NCBI GenBank assembly: GCA_014728215.1
Contig: WJLZ01000200.1
Coordinates: forward strand, 18,016-82,015
Source of the DNA: Chitinivibrionales bacterium
GTDB lineage: Bacteria > Fibrobacterota > Chitinivibrionia > Chitinivibrionales > WJKA01
DNA: 64,000 bases
Direction of reading: 5' to 3'
Shown here: in pieces, positions 25,276 to 34,269 of the stretch
Layout of the letters: every line of letters starts with the position of its first letter
Numbering within the stretch: position 1 is the first letter of the stretch
The notes under the pieces: generated by a model
Told to the model about the DNA's origin: nothing
Database searches by the model: none
Seen by the model: the letters and a program-made list of their open reading frames with translations, nothing else
Made by a program: the position numbers and the translations under genes

Positions 25276-27970
25276 TTTTTTGCTGCGTAGTAAATTCATG
25301 TGAATGCATGGTAACCACATACAGGCCGCTTCCTCCGGCTGTAACCGGAGATGAGCCGGCATTCAGAGGCACAGAATAGTATCCCGCCGCTACAGAACGG
25401 TCGAAAAGCTTTGCGACAAGCTTCCCCTTCATGTCAAACAGGCAGATACGAATTGACTGTCCGGAAACCGTGCTGTTTTTTTCAGTTCCCCTTATTGGAG
25501 GCACGGCAAAGTGTATCATCGTTTTGCCTGAAGCGAAACCTTCCGAACAAACATTTAATCCAAACGTGGTGGGTAGTTCGTTCCTGATTCTCCGTAATGT
25601 TGAAATCAAGCGGTTTTCCGCAACTCGAAGAGAAAAGGTCTGATAAGAAGATCCCTGCTGAGAATCGGTAACCCGGATAGTCACCGGATGAATACCGGTA
25701 TCCTCAAGGGATGCCGAGTAGGCAATAAGTCCCGACACATCCTGAACGATCATTGATCCAATACCCGAATCGAGATGAAAGGTAAATGAATGGCTATCCA
25801 AGTCGACGGCATCGACATTCCATCGAAAGGCATCGCCCACATAAATTATGGTATCTTCAGGCGGAGGATCCGAAGTAATAGTCGGAGGATGATTTATCGA
25901 AAGGGTGAATGTATCCTGAACTGCCAGATCAGTTACATCTTCAACCCGGATGATAACTGTTGCATCCTGCGCCTCAAGCGGTATCGGCCATCGAATTGTT
26001 TGCTGATCAATAATCTCCATATTCTGAGGGCCCTGTACAATGCTGTAGGTCAGGGTATCCCCTGGATTGAGGTCTTCGGCAAGTAAAGGAAGTTCGAGTG
26101 TGTCGCCGGCCATGACCGTAGTATCGGATAATTTGCCGCTGAAAAAAGGAGAGGTTTCATCACTTTCAAAGCCGATAAAGAGCGGAATAGCGCTGTCATA
26201 TTCACGGGGAATAACATCACCCCTATCGAGTGTTTTTGTGGTATTGTCCCGTTTTTCGGCAACCAATGTTTCCCAGTTGTTAAGAATAGTGCTCTTTGCA
26301 CCATGCCCGGCAAGACAAAAATCCGATTCGTTATCGATAAACATCGACATGGTTTTCGGATCGCCGGTTGCATAGGAAAAAGAGCCGAGTATTTCGGTTT
26401 TGCCGCCATTGAAAGTGTTGCAGAGGGTCCCGTGCCGTTCAGTTTTATAGCCTAAAATCCAGAGAGTACCCCCGTTATTGAATATTTTGGTGCTCGAACT
26501 TTCACAATTGAGCTGCCGCGCATAGACTGTTTGATTTTTGAACGTGAGTTCATTGATACAGTAATCATCGAGGAAAAGCGTTCCCACATTACCATCACTC
26601 ACATACTGCATTCCAAGGACTCCGCGGATTATCAGAGTTCTATTGCTCGAATGTTTGATTTCAATCCCGGCGCCTCCGCAGTCGACACCCTGGACCATTA
26701 CCGTATCGGGTCCGCTGTTTCCTACAACGAAGGTCCCGCTTCCCGACAAGCGCCCCTCCAGACCGATCAGGCGCTTAACATTGCCGCGAAGATAAACAGT
26801 CCCGTCAATACGAAATGTTTTCCCACCGTTGAAATAAACCAGACTCTTCCCCGCATCGATCGCATCCTGAACCGCTCGAGTATCATCGGTGGTACCGTCT
26901 CCCTGTGCGCCGTGTTCAAGCGGACTCTCCCATTCAGAAAGCGGCGGCCAGACCATTTCCGGCGACTCTTCTACCGGAAGATTAAGAGAGTATCTCGACG
27001 ATGGAAACAACGAATAGGGCTCATGGGAAACAAACTCGGTAACGTTTGAGCCCTTTTTAGAACGGGTTGTATCATTAAAGTTTTCGATGGCCTGATTGTA
27101 TCCTGTTGTTTTAATATTTCTGGCAAACATCATTGAAGTATTACGCATTGCCGGAACTGATGTATCACCACCTGGGTTGATCAACTCGGCATTGATGACG
27201 GTTGTAACCGCAGGACTGACATTATAAACCGCCGTAACCCGGTTAGTGCTTTTCAAATTCCGGATATTCATGACCTGATGCTTATTATATATTCCCAGTT
27301 TTTTTTGATTTTCGAGCGTTATATTCTCCAGGGTCATACTATTCATGGGATTTTCGGTCAAAATGCCGTAATTGAAACCGACAACGTGCAGATTCCTGAT
27401 TAGACAGGGGCCAATCTCATTGGTATAGCGCATATCGAGACCGGCAGTTGCATCACTACCCTCGGAAACTATTTTCACATTAAAGATGTGCCCCTGGTTA
27501 CTTGAGTTATACTGGATCCCGCTGGCCCCGGGATTTCCTTTTCCTACACTAACAGTAAGGTTACGAATAGAGTTCCTGAATCGTTGCGCAGGCGCTTCGC
27601 CGGTCCAGATCACCCCGGCAGGATTTCGTATATCCTGAAAATCAGAGCAATTGTCATCAAGCCTGATTATCGTACCCTCGGTGCTCTGCCCCTGAAGAAC
27701 CGTTCGTTTCTGAGCTCCGCCATATTGAAGAGTTTTTGAAACAAGATAGGTACCATTGGGGAAATAGATAATCCTGTTCCGGTCTGCGTAGGTATCAAGT
27801 ATTTCCTGAAGTTTCTGAGTTACGTCGTAATTGCCGAATTTATCGACATCATACGGTGACTTGGTCACATCGATAACACCGGAATTGGGAGGGTAAATTA
27901 TATTTTCTGCAAAAAGTGAAAGATTTATATAAACAATAATACAGGCAAGAATTTTCATTTCGCTGAACAT
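25259..27970 (-). CDS. Secreted right-handed beta-helix (pectate-lyase-like) protein with Ig-like region and sorting-type C-terminus
   Basis: The open frame begins at a TTG (28000), but the ATG at 27970 has GAGAGG upstream and leads into a signal peptide (KILACIIVYINLSLFA), giving 903 residues. The N-terminal part (GVIDVTKSPYDVDKFGNYDVTQKLQEIL, RNRIIYFPNGTYLVSKTL) is the pectate-lyase-3/glycosyl-hydrolase-28-like start, and a second such segment (LEHGAQGDGTTDDTRAVQDAIDAG) begins near residue 370. Beyond about 650 lie two Ig-like stretches (DLNPGDTLTYSIVQGP; NHPPTITSDPP). The C-terminus (IRICLFDMKGKLVAKLFD...GLYVVTMHS...QQKIILSP) resembles a type IX secretion sorting domain or FlgD-type Ig fold. 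Catalytic residues were not identified; it may be a polysaccharide lyase, hydrolase or structural surface protein. Confidence 0.78.
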   Translation of the reverse strand: MFSEMKILACIIVYINLSLFAENIIYPPNSGVIDVTKSPYDVDKFGNYDVTQKLQEILDTYADRNRIIYFPNGTYLVSKTLQYGGAQKRTVLQGQSTEGTIIRLDDNCSDFQDIRNPAGVIWTGEAPAQRFRNSIRNLTVSVGKGNPGASGIQYNSSNQGHIFNVKIVSEGSDATAGLDMRYTNEIGPCLIRNLHVVGFNYGILTENPMNSMTLENITLENQKKLGIYNKHQVMNIRNLKSTNRVTAVYNVSPAVTTVINAELINPGGDTSVPAMRNTSMMFARNIKTTGYNQAIENFNDTTRSKKGSNVTEFVSHEPYSLFPSSRYSLNLPVEESPEMVWPPLSEWESPLEHGAQGDGTTDDTRAVQDAIDAGKSLVYFNGGKTFRIDGTVYLRGNVKRLIGLEGRLSGSGTFVVGNSGPDTVMVQGVDCGGAGIEIKHSSNRTLIIRGVLGMQYVSDGNVGTLFLDDYCINELTFKNQTVYARQLNCESSSTKIFNNGGTLWILGYKTERHGTLCNTFNGGKTEILGSFSYATGDPKTMSMFIDNESDFCLAGHGAKSTILNNWETLVAEKRDNTTKTLDRGDVIPREYDSAIPLFIGFESDETSPFFSGKLSDTTVMAGDTLELPLLAEDLNPGDTLTYSIVQGPQNMEIIDQQTIRWPIPLEAQDATVIIRVEDVTDLAVQDTFTLSINHPPTITSDPPPEDTIIYVGDAFRWNVDAVDLDSHSFTFHLDSGIGSMIVQDVSGLIAYSASLEDTGIHPVTIRVTDSQQGSSYQTFSLRVAENRLISTLRRIRNELPTTFGLNVCSEGFASGKTMIHFAVPPIRGTEKNSTVSGQSIRICLFDMKGKLVAKLFDRSVAAGYYSVPLNAGSSPVTAGGSGLYVVTMHSHEFTTQQKIILSP

Positions 27971-28190
27971 CAAACCTCTCCCCCATGGCAATTCCCACAA
28001 CTGCCACTCTTGCTAAAGAAATTACATTTTGCTGAATGATATTTACTTTTTTTGAATTTATCATCATATAATATACCAAAATTCGGAATAAAAGTTTTTT
28101 TTAATTCAACATATAAAAGGAAATTTGCTTTTTACAGCCTTTAAAGGGCAATCTGGGCACAAAATATGCCCATAAACTGAGGAATGATGT

Positions 28191-28967
28191 TTATAGAATG
28201 CCGAAGATTTTCAGCCACACCTGAATAATGCTTAAGATGATTACGAGGAGAAGAAGATATTTGATAGTTTTCGGGGAGGCTATTTTGCTTATCCTGGCGC
28301 CTATTTGTGCCGCCATAATCGATCCCAGAATGACTGGCAGAACAAGAATAAAATCAACCTGAAATGTTATTATCTTTCCCAGGGCGCCAAAGAGCGCGCC
28401 GATAAAGACAACTCCCAGACTGGTTCCCACCGTTATTTTTACCGGGACTTTCAGAAGTGTAATCATTATGGGAACAAGAATAAATCCTCCACCTGCACCA
28501 ACAATACCCGAACAGGTGCCGACAAAAGCGCCCGCACCAAATGAAAGAAAAGGATTGAAATCGACCTGATCGAGGGATGCCCCGTTCTCTTGATCGTTTT
28601 TTTTAAATAGCAGAAGGAAAAAAGCGACCACAACCAGTATTCCAAAGAGTATCATTACCGGTCTGTTGGTCATATATTTTGATAAATAAGATCCACCCAG
28701 GGCAAATATTCCCATCGGAATGCCGATATAGAGCAGTATTTTTGTATGAATGAACCGGTTTTTTCCATGCACCATGATTCCGGACAATGATGCGGCAAGG
28801 ACCTGTACCATGGAGAGGCCGGCAATGGTTTTCATGGTCAACTGCCCGGCACCAACTAAGGGTGGAACCGTCAGCATCAGAGGAATCATCACCACCGCGC
28901 CACCAAGGCCAAGCAATCCCGATAAAAATCCGCCAATGATGCTGATAAAAAAGAGTGTCGCAATCAT
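28191..28967 (-). CDS. TSUP-family (TauE/SafE) membrane permease
   Basis: This 258-residue protein is almost entirely hydrophobic with about eight predicted transmembrane helices in two halves. Each half begins with the family's glycine-rich signature: FLSGLLGLGGAVVMIPLM near the N-terminus and FVGTCSGIVGAGGGFILVPIM near residue 150. TSUP proteins export or import small organosulfur or sulfur-oxyanion compounds (sulfoacetate, sulfite, taurine breakdown products) and related anions; the substrate cannot be read from sequence. It follows the lipoprotein gene at 29030-29416 on the same strand with 62 nt between, possibly one transcript. No sulfur-metabolism gene is adjacent, though a sulfatase lies 27 kb away. 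Confidence 0.9.
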   Translation of the reverse strand: MIATLFFISIIGGFLSGLLGLGGAVVMIPLMLTVPPLVGAGQLTMKTIAGLSMVQVLAASLSGIMVHGKNRFIHTKILLYIGIPMGIFALGGSYLSKYMTNRPVMILFGILVVVAFFLLLFKKNDQENGASLDQVDFNPFLSFGAGAFVGTCSGIVGAGGGFILVPIMITLLKVPVKITVGTSLGVVFIGALFGALGKIITFQVDFILVLPVILGSIMAAQIGARISKIASPKTIKYLLLLVIILSIIQVWLKIFGIL

Positions 28968-29029
28968 TAACCAGTGAATCTATACTTTTTTTGCTTTGAT
29001 AAGGAGAAGATTAAATAGTGGTTGCGCCG

Positions 29030-29416
29030 TCAATCTTCAGATTTCCAGGTACAATCGGTTATATCAAAATAATAAAAATACCTGTCTTCAGTATCGAGAA
29101 TGCGGATTTCCACAATATCAAAAATTTTATTCCCTTCCTTGCTCATGCTCTGGGCCGTAACCTTCCAGTCCTTCCCCTTTTTCCCGTAGATCTCTGCGAT
29201 AAAATCGTATTCCGCCGCCACGCCTTCCTTCTGATTCCGGGCGCCCTCAATAATGACCGCCTCTTCATACGATTCCCCATTTCCTCCGCCATACACGATT
29301 TCGGCCTTCTTCCGGGGCTGATCGCCTTCAATAATCTTGTATGTCTGACGGGAAGCACAGCTTGTGAGCAAAACAAATAAAACTATTCCTGTTGGGGAAG
29401 AAAAGATTCTCATCAT
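29030..29416 (-). CDS. Small lipoprotein of unknown function
   Basis: This 128-residue protein has a short hydrophobic leader ending in LLTSC, a clear lipobox with the lipidated cysteine near residue 20, so it is a predicted lipoprotein. The mature region is charged, contains two short glycine/acid stretches (YGGGNGESYEEAVII) and ends YYFDITDCTWKSED. No family is recognised. GGAGG lies 7 nt upstream of the first ATG, deciding the start over the adjacent second ATG. It lies upstream of the TSUP permease gene on the same strand. Upstream is a long noncoding stretch with the 158-bp palindromic element. Confidence 0.72.
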   Translation of the reverse strand: MMRIFSSPTGIVLFVLLTSCASRQTYKIIEGDQPRKKAEIVYGGGNGESYEEAVIIEGARNQKEGVAAEYDFIAEIYGKKGKDWKVTAQSMSKEGNKIFDIVEIRILDTEDRYFYYFDITDCTWKSED

Positions 29417-29760
29417 TTCACTTCCTCCTTCCGGTTTACAGAAATTAAGGATGGGTTAGCGATCCGAATCCGGTATGGTGAGGACACAGACCGATATCGA
29501 CACTCTCTTTTCAAAATATACTTTGGATGAAGGAGGGGGAAGAAAAAGGAGATCTGAGACAACGATGTGAGAAGGAACAACGGAAAAAATATCACCAATC
29601 CATGGGTCGTTACTATCTTGACGAGGAAATAAGATTGTCATCGCGACTGTTCACCAGTACTCAGCATAGTATTGTAATGGACCGGCATGCTGTTGCGATG
29701 CTGCCGGATTTTTTGATTTGTAACATCAATTATATTTAATTTTGGTTGTATATATACTCA
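29417..29760. other. Noncoding stretch, purine-rich on the + strand
   Basis: This 344-nt region has no ORF with a ribosome binding site and family-like sequence. Its + strand is strongly purine-rich at about 29520-29600 and contains the word GAGACAACGATG at 29557-29568, which recurs at 52973-52984 in another gene-free region. It probably holds the promoter of the leftward lipoprotein gene. Confidence 0.4.
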
Positions 29761-29918
29761 AAACCATCTCACAAATGCTCCTGCCAACTGATCGGGTTGG
29801 ACGAGCCCATCTGCTTCGTTGCTCAATCGTTGCATACGCCCGGTATGCGCCGATCTCGCGCCTCACATATGGCCTCGTCGCGCTCCGAGATCCTCGGTCC
29901 GCATTTATGAGATGGTTT
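29761..29918. repeat. 158-bp imperfect palindromic element with 18-bp inverted ends
   Basis: The left end AAACCATCTCACAAATGC (29761-29778) and the right end at 29901-29918 are inverted repeats matching at 17 of 18 positions. The interior is a further imperfect palindrome: GACGAG-x-CCAT on the left arm matches the complement on the right arm, and the centre holds GCATAC-GCCCG-GTATGC. The sequence is more GC-rich than its flanks and carries no gene. It resembles a miniature inverted-repeat element or an intergenic palindromic repeat able to fold into one long hairpin. No second copy was found in this window. Confidence 0.7.
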
Positions 29919-29965
29919 CTAATTAGTGGATATGCGGTAACCGGAAATAAAACAAGGAGCATACC

Positions 29966-30310
29966 ATGGAAGATTGTATTTTCTGCAAAATAGCGAAAGG
30001 CGAGATACCTTCCGAAAAGGTTTACGATGACGAGCATTCGGTGATTTTCAAGGACCTCAATCCCAAAGCGCCGGTCCATCTGCTGGCTATCCCCAAAGAG
30101 CATTATGCCGGAGTTCATGAAATTCCTTCCGACAAAATCGATACCATGGGCACATTGTATGCAACGATCGGGAAAGTAGTCAAACAGGAAAATCTCACCG
30201 AAAACGGCTACCGGTTAGTGATCAATTCGGGAAAGGATTCCGGACAGCTGGTGCCCCATATTCATGTCCACATTCTGAGCGGACGGAAATTGACCTGGCC
30301 CCCAGGATAG
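29966..30310 (+). CDS. HIT-family purine nucleoside phosphoramidase (HinT-like)
   Basis: This 114-residue protein is a complete histidine-triad protein: MEDCIFCKIAKGEIPSEKVYDDE at the start, FKDLNPKAPVHLLAIPKEHY, and the catalytic HIHVHIL near residue 99, matching HxHxHxx. The CxxC at the N-terminus, present in many bacterial HinT proteins, can bind zinc. Family members hydrolyse AMP-lysine and other adenosine phosphoramidates. AAGGAG is placed 7 nt before the ATG. It sits alone, 47 nt right of the palindromic element, with a small unknown gene on the opposite strand downstream. Confidence 0.95.
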   Translation: MEDCIFCKIAKGEIPSEKVYDDEHSVIFKDLNPKAPVHLLAIPKEHYAGVHEIPSDKIDTMGTLYATIGKVVKQENLTENGYRLVINSGKDSGQLVPHIHVHILSGRKLTWPPG

Positions 30311-30391
30311 AAATAAATTCGAAATTCGATGCTCGGCATCGTAACTTGAAGCAAGAGACGGGATAAGAACGAAGGCTGCGTTGTTATACTA

Positions 30392-30598
30392 TCAGGCGGG
30401 TATCTTTTCCTTTTTCTGAATGTCCTTTTTGTTAATAGTTATTATTTTTGTGGTTTTGTCATGAGTGTTAAACCAGAAAAGCATGGTATCCTCATGCTGT
30501 GTAAAGCATTCCTCAAGGCTTTTCTTATCTCCGCAGGGAAGAATTGTTTTGTGTTGTTTCAGCGCCATTTTAATCAATTTCTTCTGTAATCTGCTCAT
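30392..30598 (-). CDS. Small protein of unknown function
   Basis: This 68-residue, lysine-rich protein begins MSRLQKKLIKMALKQHKTILPCG and has the phrase EECFTQHEDTMLFWFNTHDKTTKIITI, which looks like two beta strands after a helical start. AAAGGA lies 6 nt upstream of the ATG, which supports a real gene. There is no signal peptide or membrane helix, and the family is not recognised. It lies 107 nt beyond the end of ftsZ on the same strand and might be transcribed by read-through, but a possible terminator hairpin at 30631-30655 intervenes. Confidence 0.55.
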   Translation of the reverse strand: MSRLQKKLIKMALKQHKTILPCGDKKSLEECFTQHEDTMLFWFNTHDKTTKIITINKKDIQKKEKIPA

Positions 30599-30630
30599 TG
30601 GCGTTCCTTTGACGGAGGTACTGAAAGTAA

Positions 30631-30655
30631 GGCCTCCCTCCCCGTGAGAGAGGCC
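30631..30655 (-). terminator. Possible terminator after ftsZ
   Basis: A GC-rich hairpin with arms 30631-30640 and 30646-30655 (9 of 10 pairs, 5-nt loop) lies 50 nt past the ftsZ stop. On the reverse strand it is followed by a weak T-rich stretch (TTACTTTC), so termination is plausible but not certain. Confidence 0.45.
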
Positions 30656-30705
30656 CCGACCGGAATCACATCATCACAAATTGCATATCCGTACAGAACA
30701 TTATC

Positions 30706-32082
30706 TCACTGCATCTGTTTCCGTAAGAAAGTGGGTACGTCGATATCATCCTGATAATGGGTAATAACTTCACCTTTATGCACGAATACCTGGGCCTCTT
30801 TCTTAATATTCTCTTTGTTAAGATAGGGCGCCGGAATGTCCAATGACGATACATTTTTCTGTTTCTCTTCAGGTTTTTCACTCCGGGGCTCCTGTTTGGA
30901 TTCGATGTTTTCGGCTTTCATCACAGCGGGGTCTTTTTCTTCATGAAGTGACCCGGCCGGAAAAGCTTCTTCCTTGCTCCTCTCAGGCGTCTTCGCTTCC
31001 GGGCTCTTGAATTCAAAAGCCATCTGTTTTACCGATGATTCTTCCTTTTTTGCGGCAGGCTTTGACGAACCTTTGGGAATCGCCGCACCGGTCTTTTTCC
31101 TTACCACACCCTGATCATCATTAAACCCGGTTGCAATGACCGTCACTCTGATCTTGCCGTTCATTTCAGGATCGGTAACCGCGCCGAAGATAATATTGGC
31201 ATCGGCATCCTCACCAACAGCATCATAGATCGTCTGTGTAGCATCACTGACATCATAGAGGGTCATGTCTTCACCACCGGTAATGTTGATAAGAATACCG
31301 CGCGCGCCGGTAATCGAAATATCATCAAGCAATGGGCTGTGAATTGCGTTATCCGCAGCAAGGACTGCCCGGTTTTCACCTTCATCGGTGTGTCCGGTAC
31401 CCATAAGAGCATCGCCCATTCCACGCATGACTGTTTTGACATCTGCAAAGTCAAGATTAACAAGGCCATGCACGGATATGAGATCCGAAATTCCTTTTGT
31501 AGCCTGATACAGAACATCATCAGCACTCTTGAAAGCATCGATTAATGATGTCGACCGATCTACGATTGAGAGCAGTTTCTGGTTGGGAATAACGATAATG
31601 GTATCGACACTTCTCCGGAGATTATCGATTCCCGCTTTAGCATTCCTATCCCGGATTTTTCCCTCGAAGAGAAAGGGACGGGTGACGATGGCGACTGTGA
31701 GGATATCCATCTCTGCAGCCACTTCAGCAATAACCGGTGAACCGCCGGTTCCGGTACCGCCGCCCATACCTGCAGTAATAAAAACCATATCGGCGCCTTC
31801 AAGCATACCGGCAATCCGTTCCCGGTCTTCTTCGACGGCAATTCGGCCGATCTCGGGATTCGCTCCTGCGCCAAGACCTTTGGTAATGCGCTCACCGACC
31901 TGAACCCGGTGGGTTGCCTGGTTATTGTCAAGGGCCATCGCATCGGTATTGATTGCAATAAACTCGACCCCGCTCAAACCGTCGCTGATCATTCTGTTGA
32001 CTGCGTTTCCGCCCGCGCCGCCAACGCCAACAACTTTCATCTTTGCGGTGGCGTTGAATTCATCATCCATGGTAAATACCAT
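30706..32082 (-). CDS. ftsZ: Cell division GTPase FtsZ
   Basis: This tubulin homologue polymerises at midcell to form the division ring. Over 458 residues: the nucleotide-binding [15 protein letters not shown], the tubulin signature [18 protein letters not shown] near residue 105, [14 protein letters not shown], and the T7-loop region [22 protein letters not shown] are visible. A long acidic/proline linker (about 320-440) leads to the C-terminal peptide [14 protein letters not shown], which binds FtsA and other partners. The residues after GGGTGTG are GSP where most FtsZ have AAP. AAGGAGG lies 5 nt before the first ATG. It is the last gene of the dcw run, 90 nt after ftsA. Confidence 0.98.
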   Translation of the reverse strand: MVFTMDDEFNATAKMKVVGVGGAGGNAVNRMISDGLSGVEFIAINTDAMALDNNQATHRVQVGERITKGLGAGANPEIGRIAVEEDRERIAGMLEGADMVFITAGMGGGTGTGGSPVIAEVAAEMDILTVAIVTRPFLFEGKIRDRNAKAGIDNLRRSVDTIIVIPNQKLLSIVDRSTSLIDAFKSADDVLYQATKGISDLISVHGLVNLDFADVKTVMRGMGDALMGTGHTDEGENRAVLAADNAIHSPLLDDISITGARGILINITGGEDMTLYDVSDATQTIYDAVGEDADANIIFGAVTDPEMNGKIRVTVIATGFNDDQGVVRKKTGAAIPKGSSKPAAKKEESSVKQMAFEFKSPEAKTPERSKEEAFPAGSLHEEKDPAVMKAENIESKQEPRSEKPEEKQKNVSSLDIPAPYLNKENIKKEAQVFVHKGEVITHYQDDIDVPTFLRKQMQ

Positions 32083-32172
32083 AGGGCCTCCTTTTTTGTT
32101 TGTTAATATTTCGTTTCATTATCAATTCCAGTTTTACTAAACAAATCTGGCGTTTTTATTCAGGTTTTCGGT

Positions 32173-33411
32173 TCAAAAAAATTCGCTCACCCAAGATTTC
32201 ATCTTATCAAATATCTTTCTGAAGGTATCATCTCCTTTCCCTCCCTTTCCGGTCCTCTTCTTTGCTCTGCCCTGTTCTACGGCATACATACAGAGACCGA
32301 CACCGGTAGCGTGAACCGGTGATTTTGCCGCTTCTGTCAAACCGCCGAAATTGGAGGGTATACCGATTTTCACCGGCATCTCAAATACCTTTTCGGCGAG
32401 TTCCTGAATACCATCCATTTGCGCGCCGCCTCCGGTAAGCACAACTCCCGCACCGAGCATATCGGCATATTCGGTACGCTTGATTTCCCGAAGCGCGAGT
32501 GAAAGGATCTCCTCCAACCGAGGTTCTATTATCGATGTCAGGATCGCCTTGGAGACTTCACGTTGCTCCCGTCCCCCAACCCCGGGAACACTGACAAATT
32601 CATCGGTTTTGATCAAAGGAGAATAGGAACAGCCGTATTTCTTTTTTATTTCTTCTGCCTTGTCAACAGGTGTTCGTATCCCGATGGCGATATCGCTGGT
32701 TACATTCTTTCCACCCAGCCCAACGACAGCGGTATGTCGAATGCTCTCATCCGAATAGATGGCGACATCGGTCGTTCCACCTCCCATATCCAGGAGGGCA
32801 ACTCCCAGCTCCTTTTCGTCTTTCTCCAGTACAGCATAACTCGATGCCAGAGGTTGCAGGACAAGATCTTCGACTTTAAACCCGGCTTTATCGACACTAC
32901 GGTAGATATTCTGTGCGCTGGTAACCGCACCGGTACAGATATGAACCTGCGTTTCGAGCCGTACACCACACATACCGATCGGCTCTCTGATCCCCTTCTG
33001 ATCGTCAACAATAAATTCCTGAGGAATGACATGAAGTATCTCCCGATCCATGGGTATTGAAACCGCCTGGGCCGCCTCGATTGCCCTCACAACATCGAGT
33101 TCGGTAATCTCATGATCTTCCCGTGAGATTGCCACCACTCCCTTACTGTTGATCGATCTGATATGATCACCGGCAATACCGACCCACACTGAGTCGACAT
33201 CCACCCCGGCCATTAATTCGGCCTCTTCAACAGCCTTTTGTATCGAACGGACCGTTTTATCAATGTTGACAACAACGCCCTTGCGCAATCCATCGGAAGG
33301 CGACACTCCTACGCCTACGATCTTCAGCATATCGGCACTGTCAAGCTCCGCTATTATACAGGCAATTTTTGTTGTTCCGATATCTAATCCAACATACAAA
33401 TTTTCATCCAT
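32173..33411 (-). CDS. ftsA: Cell division protein FtsA
   Basis: This actin-like ATPase tethers FtsZ to the membrane and recruits later division proteins. The 412-residue sequence begins MDENLYVGLDIGTTKIACIIAEL, the phosphate-1 motif, has the SHS2-type 1C region after about residue 80, VALLDMGGGTTDVAIYSD (phosphate 2) near 205, and GVVLTGGGAQMDGI (adenosine motif) near 335. The C-terminus KIFDKMKSWVSEFF is an amphipathic helix, the expected membrane-targeting sequence. GGGAGG lies 6 nt before the ATG. It sits 24 nt after ftsQ and 90 nt before ftsZ. Confidence 0.97.
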   Translation of the reverse strand: MDENLYVGLDIGTTKIACIIAELDSADMLKIVGVGVSPSDGLRKGVVVNIDKTVRSIQKAVEEAELMAGVDVDSVWVGIAGDHIRSINSKGVVAISREDHEITELDVVRAIEAAQAVSIPMDREILHVIPQEFIVDDQKGIREPIGMCGVRLETQVHICTGAVTSAQNIYRSVDKAGFKVEDLVLQPLASSYAVLEKDEKELGVALLDMGGGTTDVAIYSDESIRHTAVVGLGGKNVTSDIAIGIRTPVDKAEEIKKKYGCSYSPLIKTDEFVSVPGVGGREQREVSKAILTSIIEPRLEEILSLALREIKRTEYADMLGAGVVLTGGGAQMDGIQELAEKVFEMPVKIGIPSNFGGLTEAAKSPVHATGVGLCMYAVEQGRAKKRTGKGGKGDDTFRKIFDKMKSWVSEFF

Positions 33412-33435
33412 AACCAGCCTCCCATAGGATTAACG

Positions 33436-34269
33436 TCAATTCACATACGCAAAATTATTGCGACAAAGATTGATGTGTTTCGGCATGCCTGTCGACTCAT
33501 TCTTGAGAACATTCAGAAGCCTGCATAATTGCTCTATCTTCTTTGTCACTCCTTTTCTCTCTATTGTAATCACAGTATTATCGGGCGCCAGAGTAAATAG
33601 GATCTCCGAGGGGCCGGAAAAATCAACCTGACTTACTCTGCCGAGTAATGCCGGGTCCCGCCGTTCTACCTTTTTGAAAAAGCCTGTAATTGCCTCAACC
33701 GATTGTTTGCTCAGGCGCTTTCCTTTTGTCGAATCGGCGATCGTATCTCTGAGCCCGGTAATCAGCGGCACTTCGGAAAATGTTCCCGGCAAAAGCGACA
33801 ACAAATTACCGTCTCTGTCCATATAGTAGACTTTTCCAAGCCCGACAAGAGCAACAGGTTTTCGCTCGACAATTGCGATTTTCACTTTGCAGGGCAATCG
33901 CCGGTATACATGCGCTTTTTTAATCCATTCAAGCTCTTCCAGCTTTTTGCGGATTTTCTTCGGTTTGACATCAAGCATATGCATACCTTCCCCGAGTCCC
34001 GAAAGCGCAACGACCATTTCTTTATCGACGATTCTGGTTTCACCAACCTCAATTTCACGCAAAGTAAATGCTTCGATTTTTCTTACCCGCTCGGCGATTC
34101 CGGAACCATACCGAATCCAACCGAAGCCAAGGGCCCCTGCAACGCCTATGCCGGCAAAGACAAACCAGATCCATGAGGGTATCGACAGTTTGCGTCCCTT
34201 CCGCGGGCCACGACGATTTTCGCTCATCTTTTTTTTCTGATTTGCACCGACTCTCTTCTTCTTAGGCAT
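33436..34269 (-). CDS. ftsQ: Cell division protein FtsQ/DivIB
   Basis: This 277-residue bitopic protein has a basic cytoplasmic N-terminus of about 33 residues (MPKKKRVGANQKKK), one transmembrane helix (about 34-54, WFVFAGIGVAGALGFGWI), then a POTRA domain (LREIEVGETRIVDKEMVVALSGLGEGMHMLDVKPKKIRKKLEELEWIKKAHVYRRLP) followed by the FtsQ/DivIB beta domain (VYYMDRDGNLLSLL). In the family it bridges FtsB/FtsL and the septal synthase. Its start overlaps the last 8 nt of murC, supporting translational coupling. murB and ddl, which often separate murC and ftsQ, are absent here. Confidence 0.93.
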   Translation of the reverse strand: MPKKKRVGANQKKKMSENRRGPRKGRKLSIPSWIWFVFAGIGVAGALGFGWIRYGSGIAERVRKIEAFTLREIEVGETRIVDKEMVVALSGLGEGMHMLDVKPKKIRKKLEELEWIKKAHVYRRLPCKVKIAIVERKPVALVGLGKVYYMDRDGNLLSLLPGTFSEVPLITGLRDTIADSTKGKRLSKQSVEAITGFFKKVERRDPALLGRVSQVDFSGPSEILFTLAPDNTVITIERKGVTKKIEQLCRLLNVLKNESTGMPKHINLCRNNFAYVN

